This document shows, one piece after another, positions 50,140 to 63,749 of a stretch of 64,000 nucleotides of DNA. The translations under genes and the position numbers were made by a program. Numbering within the stretch: position 1 is the stretch's first letter; each line of letters begins with the position of its first letter. This stretch comes from Apteryx mantelli (Eukaryota > Chordata > Aves > Apterygiformes > Apterygidae): positions 48,819,684 to 48,883,683 of the forward strand of contig NC_089982.1 in NCBI RefSeq assembly GCF_036417845.1, read 5' to 3'. The notes beneath the pieces were generated by a model that ran no database searches, was not told where the DNA came from, and saw nothing but the letters and a program-made list of their open reading frames with translations.

Positions 50140-52563
50140 TGACATTTTATTTTCTATGGTGTGTTACATATGATAATACTGAGTCAATTTCTAGAGCCCA
50201 CCCTTGGTGACTCCCAATACAGCAAACAAAGGGCTACAAAAATGTGCATTTCCTTCCCTCTGAAATTCGGCTGACCTCTTTAAACCCTGCCCATCTTCTA
50301 AAGCTACTGTTGCCTGATTGTTCTGTTTTCTTAGGTGAAACATCACATATCTGTCTGTGTGCATAAGATTATCTAACTGACTCTTCTTCATCTGCAGTGG
50401 GGTCTTAAGGTCTTCTTAAAGCATGCCTAAGGAGGACATGCAGGTTTAACGATGAGTGAATGCATCTTAAGATGTGTTCTTCATTATTTGCCACTTTCTA
50501 ATTGCTTCTTATTAACTGATGACAGAGTCTAGGTGCTGTGCTGTTATTGTTTTGTTTTTGAAGGAATTCCTTGGAGCACCTGTGTGAGATTTGAATAATC
50601 AAAGAAATGTACTGCAGCCTTTTTTTCATGTGAGATGCTCCAGTCTTCAATTCCATGTCAGATCAAAATAAATCATTCTTTGGATCAGTAAGACAAAAAA
50701 AGCAAACCATGTTTTGAGATTATTCTGTTTTTCTCTGATACCTTAAACAGACTTTGATTATGCTTATTTACAGGCTGAAGGTTCTGAGAAATAAAATGTG
50801 AGATACTTTTAACTAGTCATTATATGTTTTTATTTGTACAATTTGGGGTTAATTAATTAAGAGAGAAAAGAGCAAGTGACCTAATGCTCTTTAAAGCTGG
50901 GTTTACTATTCTGTGTATACCATTTTAATCATGGAAAGTGCTTTATGATTTCATATAATTTATATGTGCATTTGCAAATTGCATAATTAGATGTACATAT
51001 CTGTTTTTCACAGGCAGGATTGTAGATACAATTTTAAAGGTCTAGACACTGCTCCTTTAAAAGCAGAACTGTAATTGACTGGTCTATATTTAACTAATTA
51101 GATTAGCTGCTGAAAGATTTTTCAGATATGGTGGCTGGCCTATATCTATCTTCACTTTATGGATGTCTGCTGATTGGTCAGAGATGTCTAGAGGTCTAAC
51201 TTTGTCTGGTCTTTAAAGAAGTTGCTTATATTTTTCTTCTGTTTTCTGAAGCTACAAGGTTTAGTACAGATACGCTATTTTCAGGGTATTTTACCAGGAT
51301 AATGTAGCTCTGTATCTCTTGCAGCTCTGATATTAAAAAAAAAAAGTAACTAAATACAAGCTTATGTGACCTAATACTGCATCATCACACTTCAAATAAG
51401 CAGTGCATCTGGCAAAGATAGATGCCAGTTGAAATGATGTCTGGTTCTTCTCAACTGGAAAAACAGGTATTGCAATACGGAGGCTTAAGGAATGAGAAGT
51501 TAAATTTCTGTTGCTGACGAACTCTTAACATGAGAACTACAAGGATCATATTAACTACAGGAAATGTCTGGTTCTTCTCAGTGCTTCTACAGTTATTTCT
51601 GTCTTGTACATCCTGTTCACACAATGTTGATACGCATTGATATGTTAAATATCAATTCCATTTTTCTTCTTCCAGTAACTTCTAGTTTTCAGTGGAAATA
51701 TGTACACCATTGGAAACTACACTTCTGATGCAGGATTGACTCAACAGTCACTGATTATCAAAAAAAAATTTTTTTTATTTAACTGAAGTGTCTTAAAAAG
51801 GAAAGCAGTAATTTCATAATAGGTGGATATCAAAATGACCATGAGAATTTCATTTCTCTTAGAAAGTTACCTTAGTAATTCAGAAGTTATCTTATGTGTG
51901 ACACGGGCCATTTGCTTAGAGCAGTTATGCTGTGAATGAGTGAAAGAACTGTGTGTAGTATTTGAAACCTTCAATTTGAAGCAGTTAAAAATAGCAAGTT
52001 GTTTTCCTCATACAGTGTATGTTAATGTGGAGAGTGGTACCATAGTATAGGAAGCATACTGGCAAAATAGTTCATGCGGAATTATGTATGTAATATTACC
52101 TATGAAGTGTAATTATTTAACAGAAAATATATTTTTAGAAGCCCTTTTGCGTAGTATGTGAGCATAGTTCAGCTTTTTAAAAAAATGTTTTTTTTCCCCT
52201 TAATTTTTTTTTATTAGAGAGTTGCTATAAGCAGGAATCAAGTTTGTAGTCTCCCTCAGTCTTTTTAACAAAATTCATCTATGAGGCCAGATTGCAACTG
52301 GGAAATGAGGCACTGGTGTTTGAGATGAGTTTCCTAAAAGAGAGACTATGCTGTTAGTTATCACCTTTGTTCAAAGACTGGTATACTGACTGACACAAAA
52401 AAAGCAAGTAATTCTAAGACTATGCCCACTCTATGTATATTCAGGTATATTCTCAGCTAGCCGGGAGAAAGCCATGAAGTTTTAACGTTTTCTGCTGCTT
52501 GAAAGAGAAGCAGTGCTATGAAAAATTATTAAACCTCTACTGAATACCCTTCCTTCCTATGGA

Positions 52564-52594
52564 CTGTCATTAGGAAGTGTCTGTCATTAGGAAG
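52564..52594. repeat. Two-copy 17-bp tandem duplication
   Basis: CTGTCATTAGGAAG is present at 52564-52577 and 52581-52594 with identical sequence. It is a recent small duplication. Confidence 0.9.
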
Positions 52595-52671
52595 CTACTG
52601 CCTCACTCTCTCCAAGTGACGTGCTACCAGTGATTATTCTGTGGATCCTTGTGGGGCTTACTGAAAAAGTT

Positions 52672-52693
52672 AATAAACAAATAAATAAATAAA
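52672..52693. repeat. (AAAT)n microsatellite
   Basis: AATAAACAAATAAATAAATAAA, about five units with one substitution. Confidence 0.9.
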
Positions 52694-55596
52694 GCTTTGC
52701 CATACACACTAAATATGTCATATAGTTTAATTGCTGAACCTTTGCTTCTGCCTCTTCAGTACCTATCTTCTTTGTCAGAAGTTTCTCCAGCCCTGTAGAA
52801 TCTGTATTGGGGCTCTCAGTAGAATGGAAGTGCTACGTCTCATCTGGCCCATTGCACAGGAGTTCTCAGTCCAGGAAATGCAGGCCTTGTAGATTTGTTC
52901 AAGTCAACAGGTACTACAGTCCACTTACAGTACTTCAACTTCTCTAAATCCAAGAATAAATGAAAGTAGCTTAGTGTCAATAGAAGGGAAAGCAGCTGTG
53001 AAAGATGATGTGAGAGAAAGAAGGGCTTCTGAGACAAATTGTGTTAAGAAGTTCTTGGGAGCCACAATTCATTTTTTTGGGTTTTTTGTGAAGATTGTAC
53101 CAAAGGGGTAAGTTGGAATAATTAAAGTAACTACTACACATGAAATAAATGAGACCTAATTTAAAATAAATACTTCTACAATACTTTATGTCATGAAGGG
53201 TATTTATTTTTAACTAAATTTCCATTGTAGAAAGTTGTTTATGATGCTTGAGACAACAAGAACTTTGACTTTCAGTTTCAAATTGTGACCACATGGATGC
53301 ATTGGTTGATGTTGGGGGTGATTTTGTATCTGTCACACTCTCATACCTTTATTGTTTGCAGTATTGCCAAGTGTGAAAATGGAATAAAAATGTGTCTTAG
53401 TAACAAGGATCATATTGAAAACACACCATGAACAAGAAGTGCTTCTTACACTATAATTTCAATATAAATTGTATCGCTTCTGCTCTTAAAAACTGTACAC
53501 AAGTATAAGCTGAACCTCACTGGTGTGTTAGGTCCTATATTAGTTGAACTATTGCAGATTGGATATGTATTAGACAACTTCTTAAAATTATTGATAGATA
53601 AAAGCTGAATTCTTACCTCCTATGTGAGAAGTTTTTGTTAGCCCTTCTGAGTGCTTCTTTAACTGTCTCAGTACAGTTTCCATTGGTAATCTTTAGTACA
53701 AATTACTCAGCAGATAAAAATAGGAGAAAATACGGCTAAAGGAAGTCCACTGATAGTGCACTAGGGAAGCATACCCACAGGTGCCATTGATGTGATTCTT
53801 TAGGTGAGAACTGTAAAATAGTGAGGAAACTCTTCTCCTAGATGGTCTTAGATGAAACATCTTGTTTACAGGCATGATTATGATTATGTTACAGATGTGG
53901 GAAGAAGAAGATCTAAACTGTCATCTTCTTTTTTCAGCAGGTCATTCAGCACACACAATTTTGACCAATCAGCTCTCACATAGGTGATGACTACCACAGC
54001 ACTTGCTGTAAGAGCTTGTCAAAGCACTAACCAGGACCTGGGGCACACATGGGGAAAGTGCGAACACTGATGGGATTTCAGGACACACAGGAAGGGAGAA
54101 GAGAAACTGAGGCATTGTGGTAGGGAGGGGGGAAGTTAAAGGAGATACTAAAGGAAAGATTTACTGCACAGAGGGAGGATGTGAGAAGACAGAATGCAAA
54201 TCCAGAAGTAACCAGACTTTTTGTCCTAAAATAACTTGTCTAGTTAAAACTAGTTTTGCATGATTCATTTTTCTGTAATGCTTTCAGACTCTTTCTGGTT
54301 TTGTTTTTGATATCTCCTTGTTATTTCTTGGTCTGAAAAAGCCTAATGAATTAGAGCAGCATGTGTCATGAGAAGTTCCTCAGACTAACCTGTAAACTCT
54401 ATAACTTCATGTAATTTGACATTGAACAGAAGCTTGGGTTTTTTTGGGAGTCGCATTTTAAGCTTCTACATGACTTCCACATAGCCTTAATTTGGTTTCT
54501 AGAAGGTCCGTCAAGTAGGATTCATACTGTGAAAGTGACACTGTTTCATGTTGTCTCGTAAGTCTCTGACTGCTCTCCTTCACAAAATTCACTTGTGGGA
54601 AAGCTGTTTTCAGTCCTTCTGTTATTAAAAGTTGCGAACATAAAGTGTGTCTGTAATCTAGTTATTCTGAATGAGACAGGCGATAAACCATGTACCTAAC
54701 CATATAAATATGAAATACGTAATATCCTTGATATCTTTTTCAGCATACCCCTTTGAGTGCATGTATGTAAAACTTGCTCTTGTTGACACACTCTATGCTA
54801 CTCTTAATATATTGACATACAGATACATTGGTATATGTATTCAAATATACAGATATAGTAATATCTTCATTTATATTTCCAATTATGTAAGATCTCTATG
54901 TAAGCTCTTTCATTAGTATTCAAAAGAAATATTTGGCTGTTTTGACTTAGAGCTTATTGTAGGGAATACCTCCTTCCCTTTATGCTTAAACTTTATTAAA
55001 TAATCTTAATGCACTTCCCATACCAAAAAAAAAGAAAGAATAGGATTGGTTTCTTTTGCATGTTAATGCTTAGCTCTTTTTTTGTTAATGAGTTCCTCCA
55101 AACACATTCTGTATACTCACAATCATGCCTTTGGGCCTATATGCGTTAAAAAGTCTTGCACAACTTTTGTAGGCAGAGAGAAGTTTGCAGGCTGTGTTCA
55201 GGTTCTGGTTGTACACCTGCCACAAGCGGTATTTGCCTCTGAGCATGGCCAATTACAACATGATTGAACATGGCCGGGAATTACCGGATCTGAATAGTAG
55301 CCATCCTCCACTGGGCCAGCAGCTGTAGAGTTTTCCTGCTCCTTCTCAGGAAGCATGTACACTCCCCCTGATGTTGACAGGCAGGATAGCGTTTTATATT
55401 TCATGGCTCAGCACATAACAGTTACTCATAGACTGCTCAGGCAACATCACATCTCTTGAGATCCAGACTGCAATTTAATCCCTACTTTGTCCGTTTGAGC
55501 ATGGGCTTCTAGTGTACACTTAGTTAGCCCAGTGGGCTATATCTGGAAGACATATGAATGAAATTCAGGAAATGCAGAGATGGCAGCAAAAATATC

Positions 55597-55612
55597 CACC
55601 ACTGCAGTGGTG
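55597..55612. repeat. 16-bp perfect palindrome
   Basis: CACCACTGCAGTGGTG is its own reverse complement, without a loop. It could be a dimeric protein site or chance. Confidence 0.85.
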
Positions 55613-56285
55613 TCTTAAGACATGAGTTATAGTGGCAAGAGAGTAAATTATCCTGATTATTTTCTTTGTGCTGCAAACTACACGGCTCGCTGTATTCAAG
55701 TTTAAAGCTAGCTCATTTATCTCCATACTGTGCTGTGTTTTGCTGTGTACACATGCTGTTTATTTACATAGAAATAATTATAAAATAGAAAAGTTATAAA
55801 CTTTGGTAAGGTAGCAATACTGCATGATGAACTTTACAGGATTTTACATCATTACTTAGGCAAAATAGAAATATAAATATTATTTAACAGTTCCACAAAA
55901 CAGATTTCTAGTACATTCGAATATCTTAATAATAATCCAGAAACATCTGAGATACAATCATAAATGGGAGAAAAAATATGGAAAAGGAGATAAAAAGTTC
56001 ACAATTTATAGCATATGTGATGCTTATTTATCTGTATAACTTTGTAGTTCCATATTTTTAGGAACACAGATCACATTCAAAAAATAATATATTTGATTTA
56101 CATAAAAAACAAACCTGAGATTTGCTTGAGCATTCAGATTTTCGCCTGTAGTAATTCCCATTCGGTCTGAGTTTTTTCCCCCTTTTTTAACAGAACAACA
56201 CTGTATTTTGAGGTGATTAATGAGGGTCTGATTTAAAAGTCATTTTGAAGAATAGACAAGTCCCTTAGCTCCAAGGATAAGCAGC

Positions 56286-56304
56286 AAATAATAATAATAA
56301 TAAT
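56286..56304. repeat. (AAT)n microsatellite
   Basis: Six perfect AAT/ATA triplets. Confidence 0.9.
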
Positions 56305-58204
56305 GAGGTAATTCAAATCCCAGCTGGATAATAACCTGTTGCTAGAAACTTTTAAAATGTATATCCATCATCTAGCAAGTATTAATGTGAACCAGTTTAT
56401 TTGAAATTTCAGTGGATATTTATATTTGGTATTCATTTTCTGAAGTTTGGATTATCTCACAGTATTTTAGTGTTCTAGGGTATTTTTAGTTGAGCTGACT
56501 AAAGTACTTAAATCAATACATTTCCTTATGTAATTCTCTGTTTCTTCTAAGTACCAAAGTCTAGCCAAATATTGCTTTCGTATCTTAGAAGTAAGATATA
56601 TTTAGGTCTCATCTTTCTCAACTGAAAATACTTTCCTTGCTGAGTCTTCTAATCTTTCCTTTGTGTTGTGCTATGCTATATATTTTAGAATATACTGCTG
56701 AATTTCATGAAGAAATTTCTGGTCACAGAACATGGAAGAGCTATATTCGTCTTTAATATTGAATTGTTCTCAATTTCAAAACAAATGCTTTCCTGACTTT
56801 TTACATGTGTTTCAGATGCTTCTGCTCTTGATTAAAAAAAAAAAATCCCAGCTTTTATCCTAAAATAATTAAATACAAGAATTAATTTTTAAAGTATAAT
56901 TAGTCATATCAGGCTTCTAAATCACTCATGTACTGTTGAAAGGGTTACCATGACCCATGATCTTGGTTTTAAATACTTGCTAATATATAGGAAATTCATT
57001 TGAAATTAAAAGAAATTTGGCTAATAATTCATTTTTAAATCTATTTTAAAGCTATCAAGGGAAGTTAATTTTCTCATAACCATTTAAATTTAGTCCATAA
57101 ATCAGATATTATTTATGGTTCAGTATTCAGGCTTGTCATTATCTCTTTATCACTGTGGCTCAAATATTTAGATGCTTCAGAGATTGCTTAAAATTCTAAT
57201 CCTGAAAGGACGCTTTGCAGCAGTCCTTTCAGAAATATGTCAAGACGAGAATTCTGTCCTCGTACATTTAATGCACATGATATGACAGTGAAGTAACTAG
57301 CATCATAACCAGTCACATTTGATTAACCAGTCCTATGACCATCTTCAATTTGCAGTTGAGGGGAACAGAGCAACCATCAGCAGGAGTGAAGAGTGTAGCC
57401 TGTTCTCACTCATTTTTTCCATGCTGGTTCTTGTCCCAAATTCAGTCAAGCTCACTTGCTGCTGTCCTCAGTGTTCCTGCTATCTTTCATTCTTTATACA
57501 CTTTCATTGTATGCTAGCCTGAATTTCTATCTGTTTCCTCTATTGTAGACAGACTGATTCTTCCATCTCCTTACCATTTGAAGGAGATGAACTCAGATAA
57601 AGGTACTTCTTGTCATAATGGACACTCTGGCAACTTCCTAGTACAGAAGAAGCAGTAACTGTGAAAGTTCTTTCCTGATTTGCTTTAGTTGTAGACAGGG
57701 TTGAAAAAATTTCATCTTTTCTTCTGGAAAATACTGATGAAGCTCAACTATTGGCATTGTGATTGATTCTGCCTGTAACATACAGTAAATCTAAACTGTC
57801 TGAGTTAAGATTGTGAAAAAAGAAGACTGCTTTTTAAATAAATAGGTCTTTTAAAATAAACGTCTACCTACATTTGTATAGAAATATAGGTATATACATA
57901 TATATACATATGCTATCAGTTTTTAAGATATAATTTCTTAACATTTAAAAGTGATTTTAAGTTATTTAGATAAACCCTGTAAATTTCTGAGTGTATAACT
58001 TTGGTATCATTGTGGGTTTACTCATTACAAAATTGAGGCATAACTTCAAATTTGTTGGTATCAGTGAATATCCCCACTGATTATAAGAGCAGTTTTTAGG
58101 GTAGGTGAATACTAGGTGAATGCTTCGTTTTTACAACAATATTGAATTATTGTCATGATCTAATAATGCATTCACATTCTTTTCCAGGTATGGAGACTTC
58201 TGTG

Positions 58205-58242
58205 TTATATCATATATCGTATCATATCATATCATATCATAG
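58205..58242. repeat. (ATCAT)n pentanucleotide microsatellite
   Basis: TATCATATATCGT leads into four perfect ATCAT units (58221-58240). It is directly visible and probably polymorphic. Confidence 0.93.
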
Positions 58243-60453
58243 ATTTTTTTTAACTGATGTGATTCTCTTTATTTTTTTCTTTTCCAGGAGGGTTGTGAGT
58301 AGTTTTGGAAATCCATTCAACACAGATTTTTCTGTTTATTTTATTCATGCAAGTATGTTTCCGTGGAGATGACTCCAAAGTTCATTTCTGCTGCAATTCT
58401 AGTAAAAGTCATTTATCTGTAGATTGACAACATTGCAAATCAACTTCTGCGCATGGTTCGACAGTCCTAAGGTGGTTAGTTTATGGGTTATCTCTATAGT
58501 TCATTTCCATGTTTGCACTTGCACAGACATAGCATGTTTATTGTTGAAGAACAGCACAAAAGTACTATTTACTTTTTATGGATATAGACTTCTCATTTAG
58601 GTACAATTACAGATATATCAATATTAAGGAATGTTGGAATTCTTCTGGGGAGTCATCCTGATCCCATGTTGGCACAGAGATCCAAGGGCACACCATTTTC
58701 TTTTTGCTCCTTGCTCGTTCCCTGACATCTCAGCAAAAAGAGAACTGCAGCACACTCTGCAGGTCCCATGCTGTGGACGGGTATTGTGGAGTTTGTTGCA
58801 GAGTGTACTTGGCCTCTGGCTATAACTACATTGCTTAAGATTTTCAGCACAGAGAGGGGCTCTTGGCCCTCAGGCAAAGTGGTGAATAGTGGCTTACGCC
58901 CACACTGCTTAGGACTAGTCTTTTCAAGAGCATATTGACTGTATCCAATTGCACTGTAGCTTATCAGTATGGTGTTTTATAGTGTGATGCCAAGAGTATA
59001 TACTACTTGATATAAGCTTGTGTGGAGAGTGTTTGAGGATAGAAAGCCTGCTGAAGTAATATTGGTGTACTGTACAGGGTGTTAGAAATGGATGCCTAGT
59101 GACCTGTTCTGTAAAATGATCTGACAGGCAGCCTCATATGACTTAGGTTTGGTACCGAAATTTCCTGTGTATTCAGTAGAGTTCTGTAAGCTCTATGAAG
59201 GGATTTAGTGTCCCCAGTTTTATCAGTATATTTGAATATAATTATTAAGTTTTGACTAAGTTGATTTTTGTAAGTCTGTTGACTATTTACAGTTAAGTAT
59301 GCTTAACAATATTGGAATAACCATTGTTTTAATTGAATTAAAAAAAAAGAAAGGATATTTCAGTAAAATTAAAGATAAATATCAAAGGACTGAAAACAGA
59401 ACTATGCAAATCATGGAATTTATTTGTTTGCAGTTTCTTTCTTTCAAATTAATTGAAATTCACCAGAGTTTAAAAAGCTATCTCTAGCAAAAACCAGACA
59501 GATAGCCAGAGCAATCACATACATGAGAACTTCCTTAAGAAATAACAAGTCAAAAACAAATACAACATTTTTGCTATATGTATTGTATAACAAACATGTT
59601 GCAAAGTGAAGACATTTACAAAAAAAATTGTAATAGAAACCTAGACAGTAAATGAAGCTTACATCAAAAAAAGAAAAAGAAAGAATTAATAAGATGAATG
59701 TTGCTTATGCCATTGTTTCTTCTTCAAGATTTTAATTGCAGTCTTGTGTGTTACTCAGGATCAATTACAGGGTTGTTTATTCTCTTGTGGGCTCTCTAAC
59801 CTGCTGCTCCAGGATTATTTTCAAAAAGTGTAGTCTCCAACCACTCTGGAGCGTTCAACTTTTTGAAAATGAAATAAACATATGTATAGTAAATAACTAA
59901 AAGCTGCAAAAGTTGAAACTAAGTCTTTCTGCTTACATTTTGTTTTCCTGATTTTCTGTGCCTGTGTTAATTAGTCTGTGAAAATTATGCTAATGTTACC
60001 TTGTACCTAGAATAAAATACTATTTTTTTGATTTTTCTTAAGCTGTTTCCACTAAGCTTGGTTTGTACATTTTGTCAACTTCATCCATTAGTTCTTAGGC
60101 ATTTTATAACTGAAAAGTTCTCTGGTTATCTTTCACTCTGATTTAAATGCTGAAAAGAAACTAGAAGGGTTTCAGAATCCATCTGTCTGTGTAATTATAC
60201 TATGATTTAAATTGCTTGGTAATAGCAGTATTAGTAGTCTGCATTCCTTGAGGCACTGATGTAAAGCATAACCTGTCTCCCTCATGTAAAATTGGCCATA
60301 TGTCATCATAATACATGCCGCATTTTCCTTATAGTCTTTGGGAAGTTGTTCTCAAGAAAGAATAGATATTTGTGTTGCTTATTATGTTTCAAGGTTTAAG
60401 TGAATATTCTGTTTAGAATACAATGTATTCTAATCCAGTTTCAGGTACTTCCT

Positions 60454-60525
60454 GTTTCTCTTAAAGTATAATAATTCAATTCCATTTCCAGTTTCTCTTA
60501 AAGTACAATAACTCAATTCCATGCT
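60454..60525. repeat. Two-copy 37-bp tandem duplication
   Basis: GTTTCTCTTAAAGTATAATA at 60454 recurs as GTTTCTCTTAAAGTACAATA at 60491, each followed by AATTCAATTCCAT or ACTCAATTCCAT. The two copies differ at about two positions over 32 bases. Confidence 0.92.
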
Positions 60526-62544
60526 TGATAGTTATAATTTTTCATTTTCTTTTCTTGTTAATTATCTCCAGACTGACAATAATCTTTGCATTTTTTTGAA
60601 ATGCAAAATAAAATATATTCTACTATAAAATTGGGAGAGGGATCCTTTTTTTCTTTAATATGTTTGTTTTGCACGCTATTACTAGAATTAGTTTTTAAAA
60701 AGTAATTGGACAGGCCTGAGCTATTCAAAAGGTGATTCCTGCCTTACTTCAACCCTACGATGGAGATCAAAGAATCTTGCTGAAAAGTGTGGTCCTTGTT
60801 CTGTTATTAAAGTCTGAGGATGGAAAATTACTAGGTTATTCTTAGACAAATCTGGGTGGGACAAAACCATGCTAAAGTTTGCTAAACATGGCATCCTGGC
60901 TAAACGTTTCCTAACTAGGAAAGATAGTTGGGGAACCCCAACCTGGAAAACTAGTTGTATCGGTTCTGTAGGCTTCCACAATATCATTTTTTTCCAACTC
61001 ATGTGCATGAACTTAACTACAAAGAATTCACCATCTTTCTGAGAGTTCCAAATAATTATATGTCCTAAACTAGGCGCTGCCTGCGTGTTTTGAGATTTTT
61101 AAATTGATTACTTTAATTTCAAAACAAATAACTGCTGTGTTGGCCTCACTTTTGCAGAACACTTCTTTTGTATAGTGGTTAGTATACAAATCTTGCTTCT
61201 TCCACTAAAAATCAAGAATTTTTTAGACATTATTGGAAGGAATATGTGTGAAGGCATGAGGTGAGAGTATTCCTGAAGATTATCCAAAAATATATATTCA
61301 ATGTAAAAGGATAGGAATTTGGGAACTGAAGTGTGACACTGAAATGCTATACTCACTCCAATGAATACTTTAAAATTTGTCAGATTCTAAACTTCATTCC
61401 TCCTTAGAAACAAATTATGAGAAGTGAAACTTTGCCAATAAGCATGAATTTTGCACCCATTTGCTTGTTGGTATAATACATGATTAGTTGCATTTCTACT
61501 GAAGTACTAAACTAAAATTTGAAATAAATTACTTAGAAGAACAAGTATTTGTATATTTTTCTTTGTTCAATTTTGTGGAAGATGACAATAATATTTAATC
61601 TGGGATATATCAAAGCAGTAAAAATATAGAGACCAAGTTGACGGGTTAACAACCTTAAGAATTTTCTTTCTTGAAATTCCTCTCTTTCATGAGCTTAGCA
61701 ATCAAAGTAAATAATTTAAGCATTTTTTAATGCTGATGTAGCTAATGTTCTAGGCTGTATTAGATTAATGAAGTGTCCTGAAGGTAATTGCTATAGTATA
61801 AAAACATAGACTAACATACCAGATTAAGGAAGCTGAAGATGAGCCTTCTTGCTGCTCTGGCTGTGTGAGGGTTGCCAGTGCTATGCCAGGTGACTATGAG
61901 AAAGAATCTAGTGGTAGACAGTTTATTGCCCTCTTTGTACTTCCTGTGCCTGCTCCCATCACATAATACAATATGAAGACATTTATCTTCATATGAACCA
62001 AGAGAGGAAGGTAAGATTTAATTGTTTCCAGGACACAATGGGACTCTCTTCACTTTTGAATTTTATCTTACCATTTTGTTTTACACTTTTTCAAACAAAT
62101 TATTGACTTAAAATCAGTGAAATAATTGTTTTCTGAATGAAATCTTTTTAGCTAGGAATACATTTTTAGCAAGGTGTTTATATACATTGTTTTCAAGAGG
62201 TTTCAAGTTCTTGCTGAATATTCTTACTAAAACTTCTACACTACTTTTGCCATTTAAAATAGACTGTAGCAGCATCTAGGGTATTGTTATATCAAGGTAT
62301 TGTTTTGAGGTTGGGGGCAGTGTATTCATCTTCTGACCAAGATGGTAAATTATTTCTAGCTGAATGAGTGACATAACTCTGGAGAGGTCTGTTATCTACT
62401 TTTTGAGCTATCAAGAATCTGCAAAACTTTGTCATGCAGAGATAGCCAAGGCCTTGAGAATAACAGAAAAGGTGACTTTTTCTGTATCAGTGATGCTCAC
62501 TGTGTTGTCAGCAATATGGCACAACAGCTGGTGTTTGACCCTGT

Positions 62545-62636
62545 GCTCTGTAGGGCTTTCCCTACACAAGGATGTACGCAAGGATGCTCTATAGGGCTTT
62601 CCTTACACAAGCACTATGTGAGGGGCTTTCCCTCAG
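62545..62636. repeat. 2.5-copy 41-bp tandem repeat
   Basis: GCTCTGTAGGGCTTTCCCTA (from 62545) recurs as GCTCTATAGGGCTTTCCTTA (from 62586). A third partial copy, GGGGCTTTCCCTCAG, starts near 62622. The first two units share the following CACAAG and are 41 bases apart; the third is 29 bases on. The repeat lies inside two overlapping open frames, which it probably produced. Confidence 0.9.
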
Positions 62637-63749
62637 TTGCAAGCTAAGCCAGCTTCAGAATTGCTTTGCAAAGTCAGAGTGCTTTTAAAGTATCTAGGGC
62701 AGGAGGTTTAATTGTACTTTCCATGTTGTTATATGCATGTCTAAGCAGCAAATTACTAATGCTGAAATGTTAGTGATTGCCATGTGCATGTGTTGCTGAC
62801 ATGAGTGTGTTAAATGGGATCAATTCACTGACCCCACAAAGGGTCCAGATCACGTTTACTGTGTGCCTTGTAGCATACCGAAGATGGGTGATTGCTCTGA
62901 TAGTCTGTATCAAAAAATGTCCCCATGGAAAGGGTACTAATTCTATTCACTGTGATTGTGAAAGGGAAGACAAATTATTTAATTACTAAACACACAACTT
63001 CCAGGCAATACAAAGTAACATGCTGATTAATTTAACTATATGGGAAGAGATACTGTTTAGTTGAGGAGCTCTTCTAGAATAAACAGCATGGAGGTAAGCA
63101 TGGAAGTGAGCCAAATGAGTAAGAAAGATCGCTGGGTGCCTGCATAAGATGATATTATACTAGCTGCGTTAAAAAGAGAAAGTTCCAATTCTACCAAATG
63201 AAGTTCCCTAACCATTTTTACTTTAGACATACTTCTCTCTGGACATATTTTTCTCTATTTGTTAATCTGATTATAATCCCCTACTCAGCGACTTTTGTCT
63301 GAAGCAGTGTTTATCAGTATTCCTTTGATCAATACTCCTCAGTAAGACCACAAATTCAGAAACCATTTTTCTGCCACTTCTGTAATTAGAGGTTTGAAGG
63401 GTTTTTCTTTCTTGTGGAAGTTCTGAGAAAAGGTGACCATATCCTAGTCAAAAACACAAATCCTAGTCTAAAACACAATTTTCTTAAACTAGAGACAAAA
63501 CAATAGTGAAAAGAAGAAAATGTTTGCTAAGGTACCTGTTATAGACTCAACTAGCTAGGCTATGTTCAGCTTCAATATAGTATAAAAAAGGAAAGCATAT
63601 TACACTTTCAAAAAGCAATTTTTTTTAAAGTGTCAGTCTTCTCAGGTGTCTCCAGCACAACTTTTTTATTTTTACTTTTTTAATATCAGATATGAATGCA
63701 GTCTTTGATATTCAGAAGGAAAGGGGAATGTATTGCATACAGATATATC

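Larger units (their letters stand above)
35723..63745. other. AT-rich non-coding stretch, no gene recognised
   Basis: About 28 kb of AT-rich sequence with no supportable full gene. It carries the microsatellites, short duplications and small palindromes listed separately, plus one exon candidate at 38.4 kb. Isolated open frames such as 42327-42656 (plus), 46822-47103 (minus), 47675-48028 (minus) and 60721-61008 (minus) have no family resemblance that I recognise. They are of a length expected by chance. If the CpG island starts a transcript, this would be its intron(s) or downstream region. Confidence 0.55.

Noticed and set aside
58261..58372. Strong acceptor TTTTTTTCTTTTCCAG with a short open segment and GTATGT donor
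   Set aside because: The segment is only about 65 bases, its phase does not match the 38.4 kb candidate, and no further exon is seen; T-rich DNA makes such acceptors common.
60721..61008. 95-codon minus-strand frame with an acceptor-like TTTTCCAG and a GTAAGG donor inside
   Set aside because: Splice-like words occur every few hundred bases. There is no recognisable protein and no partner exon, so it was not promoted above background.
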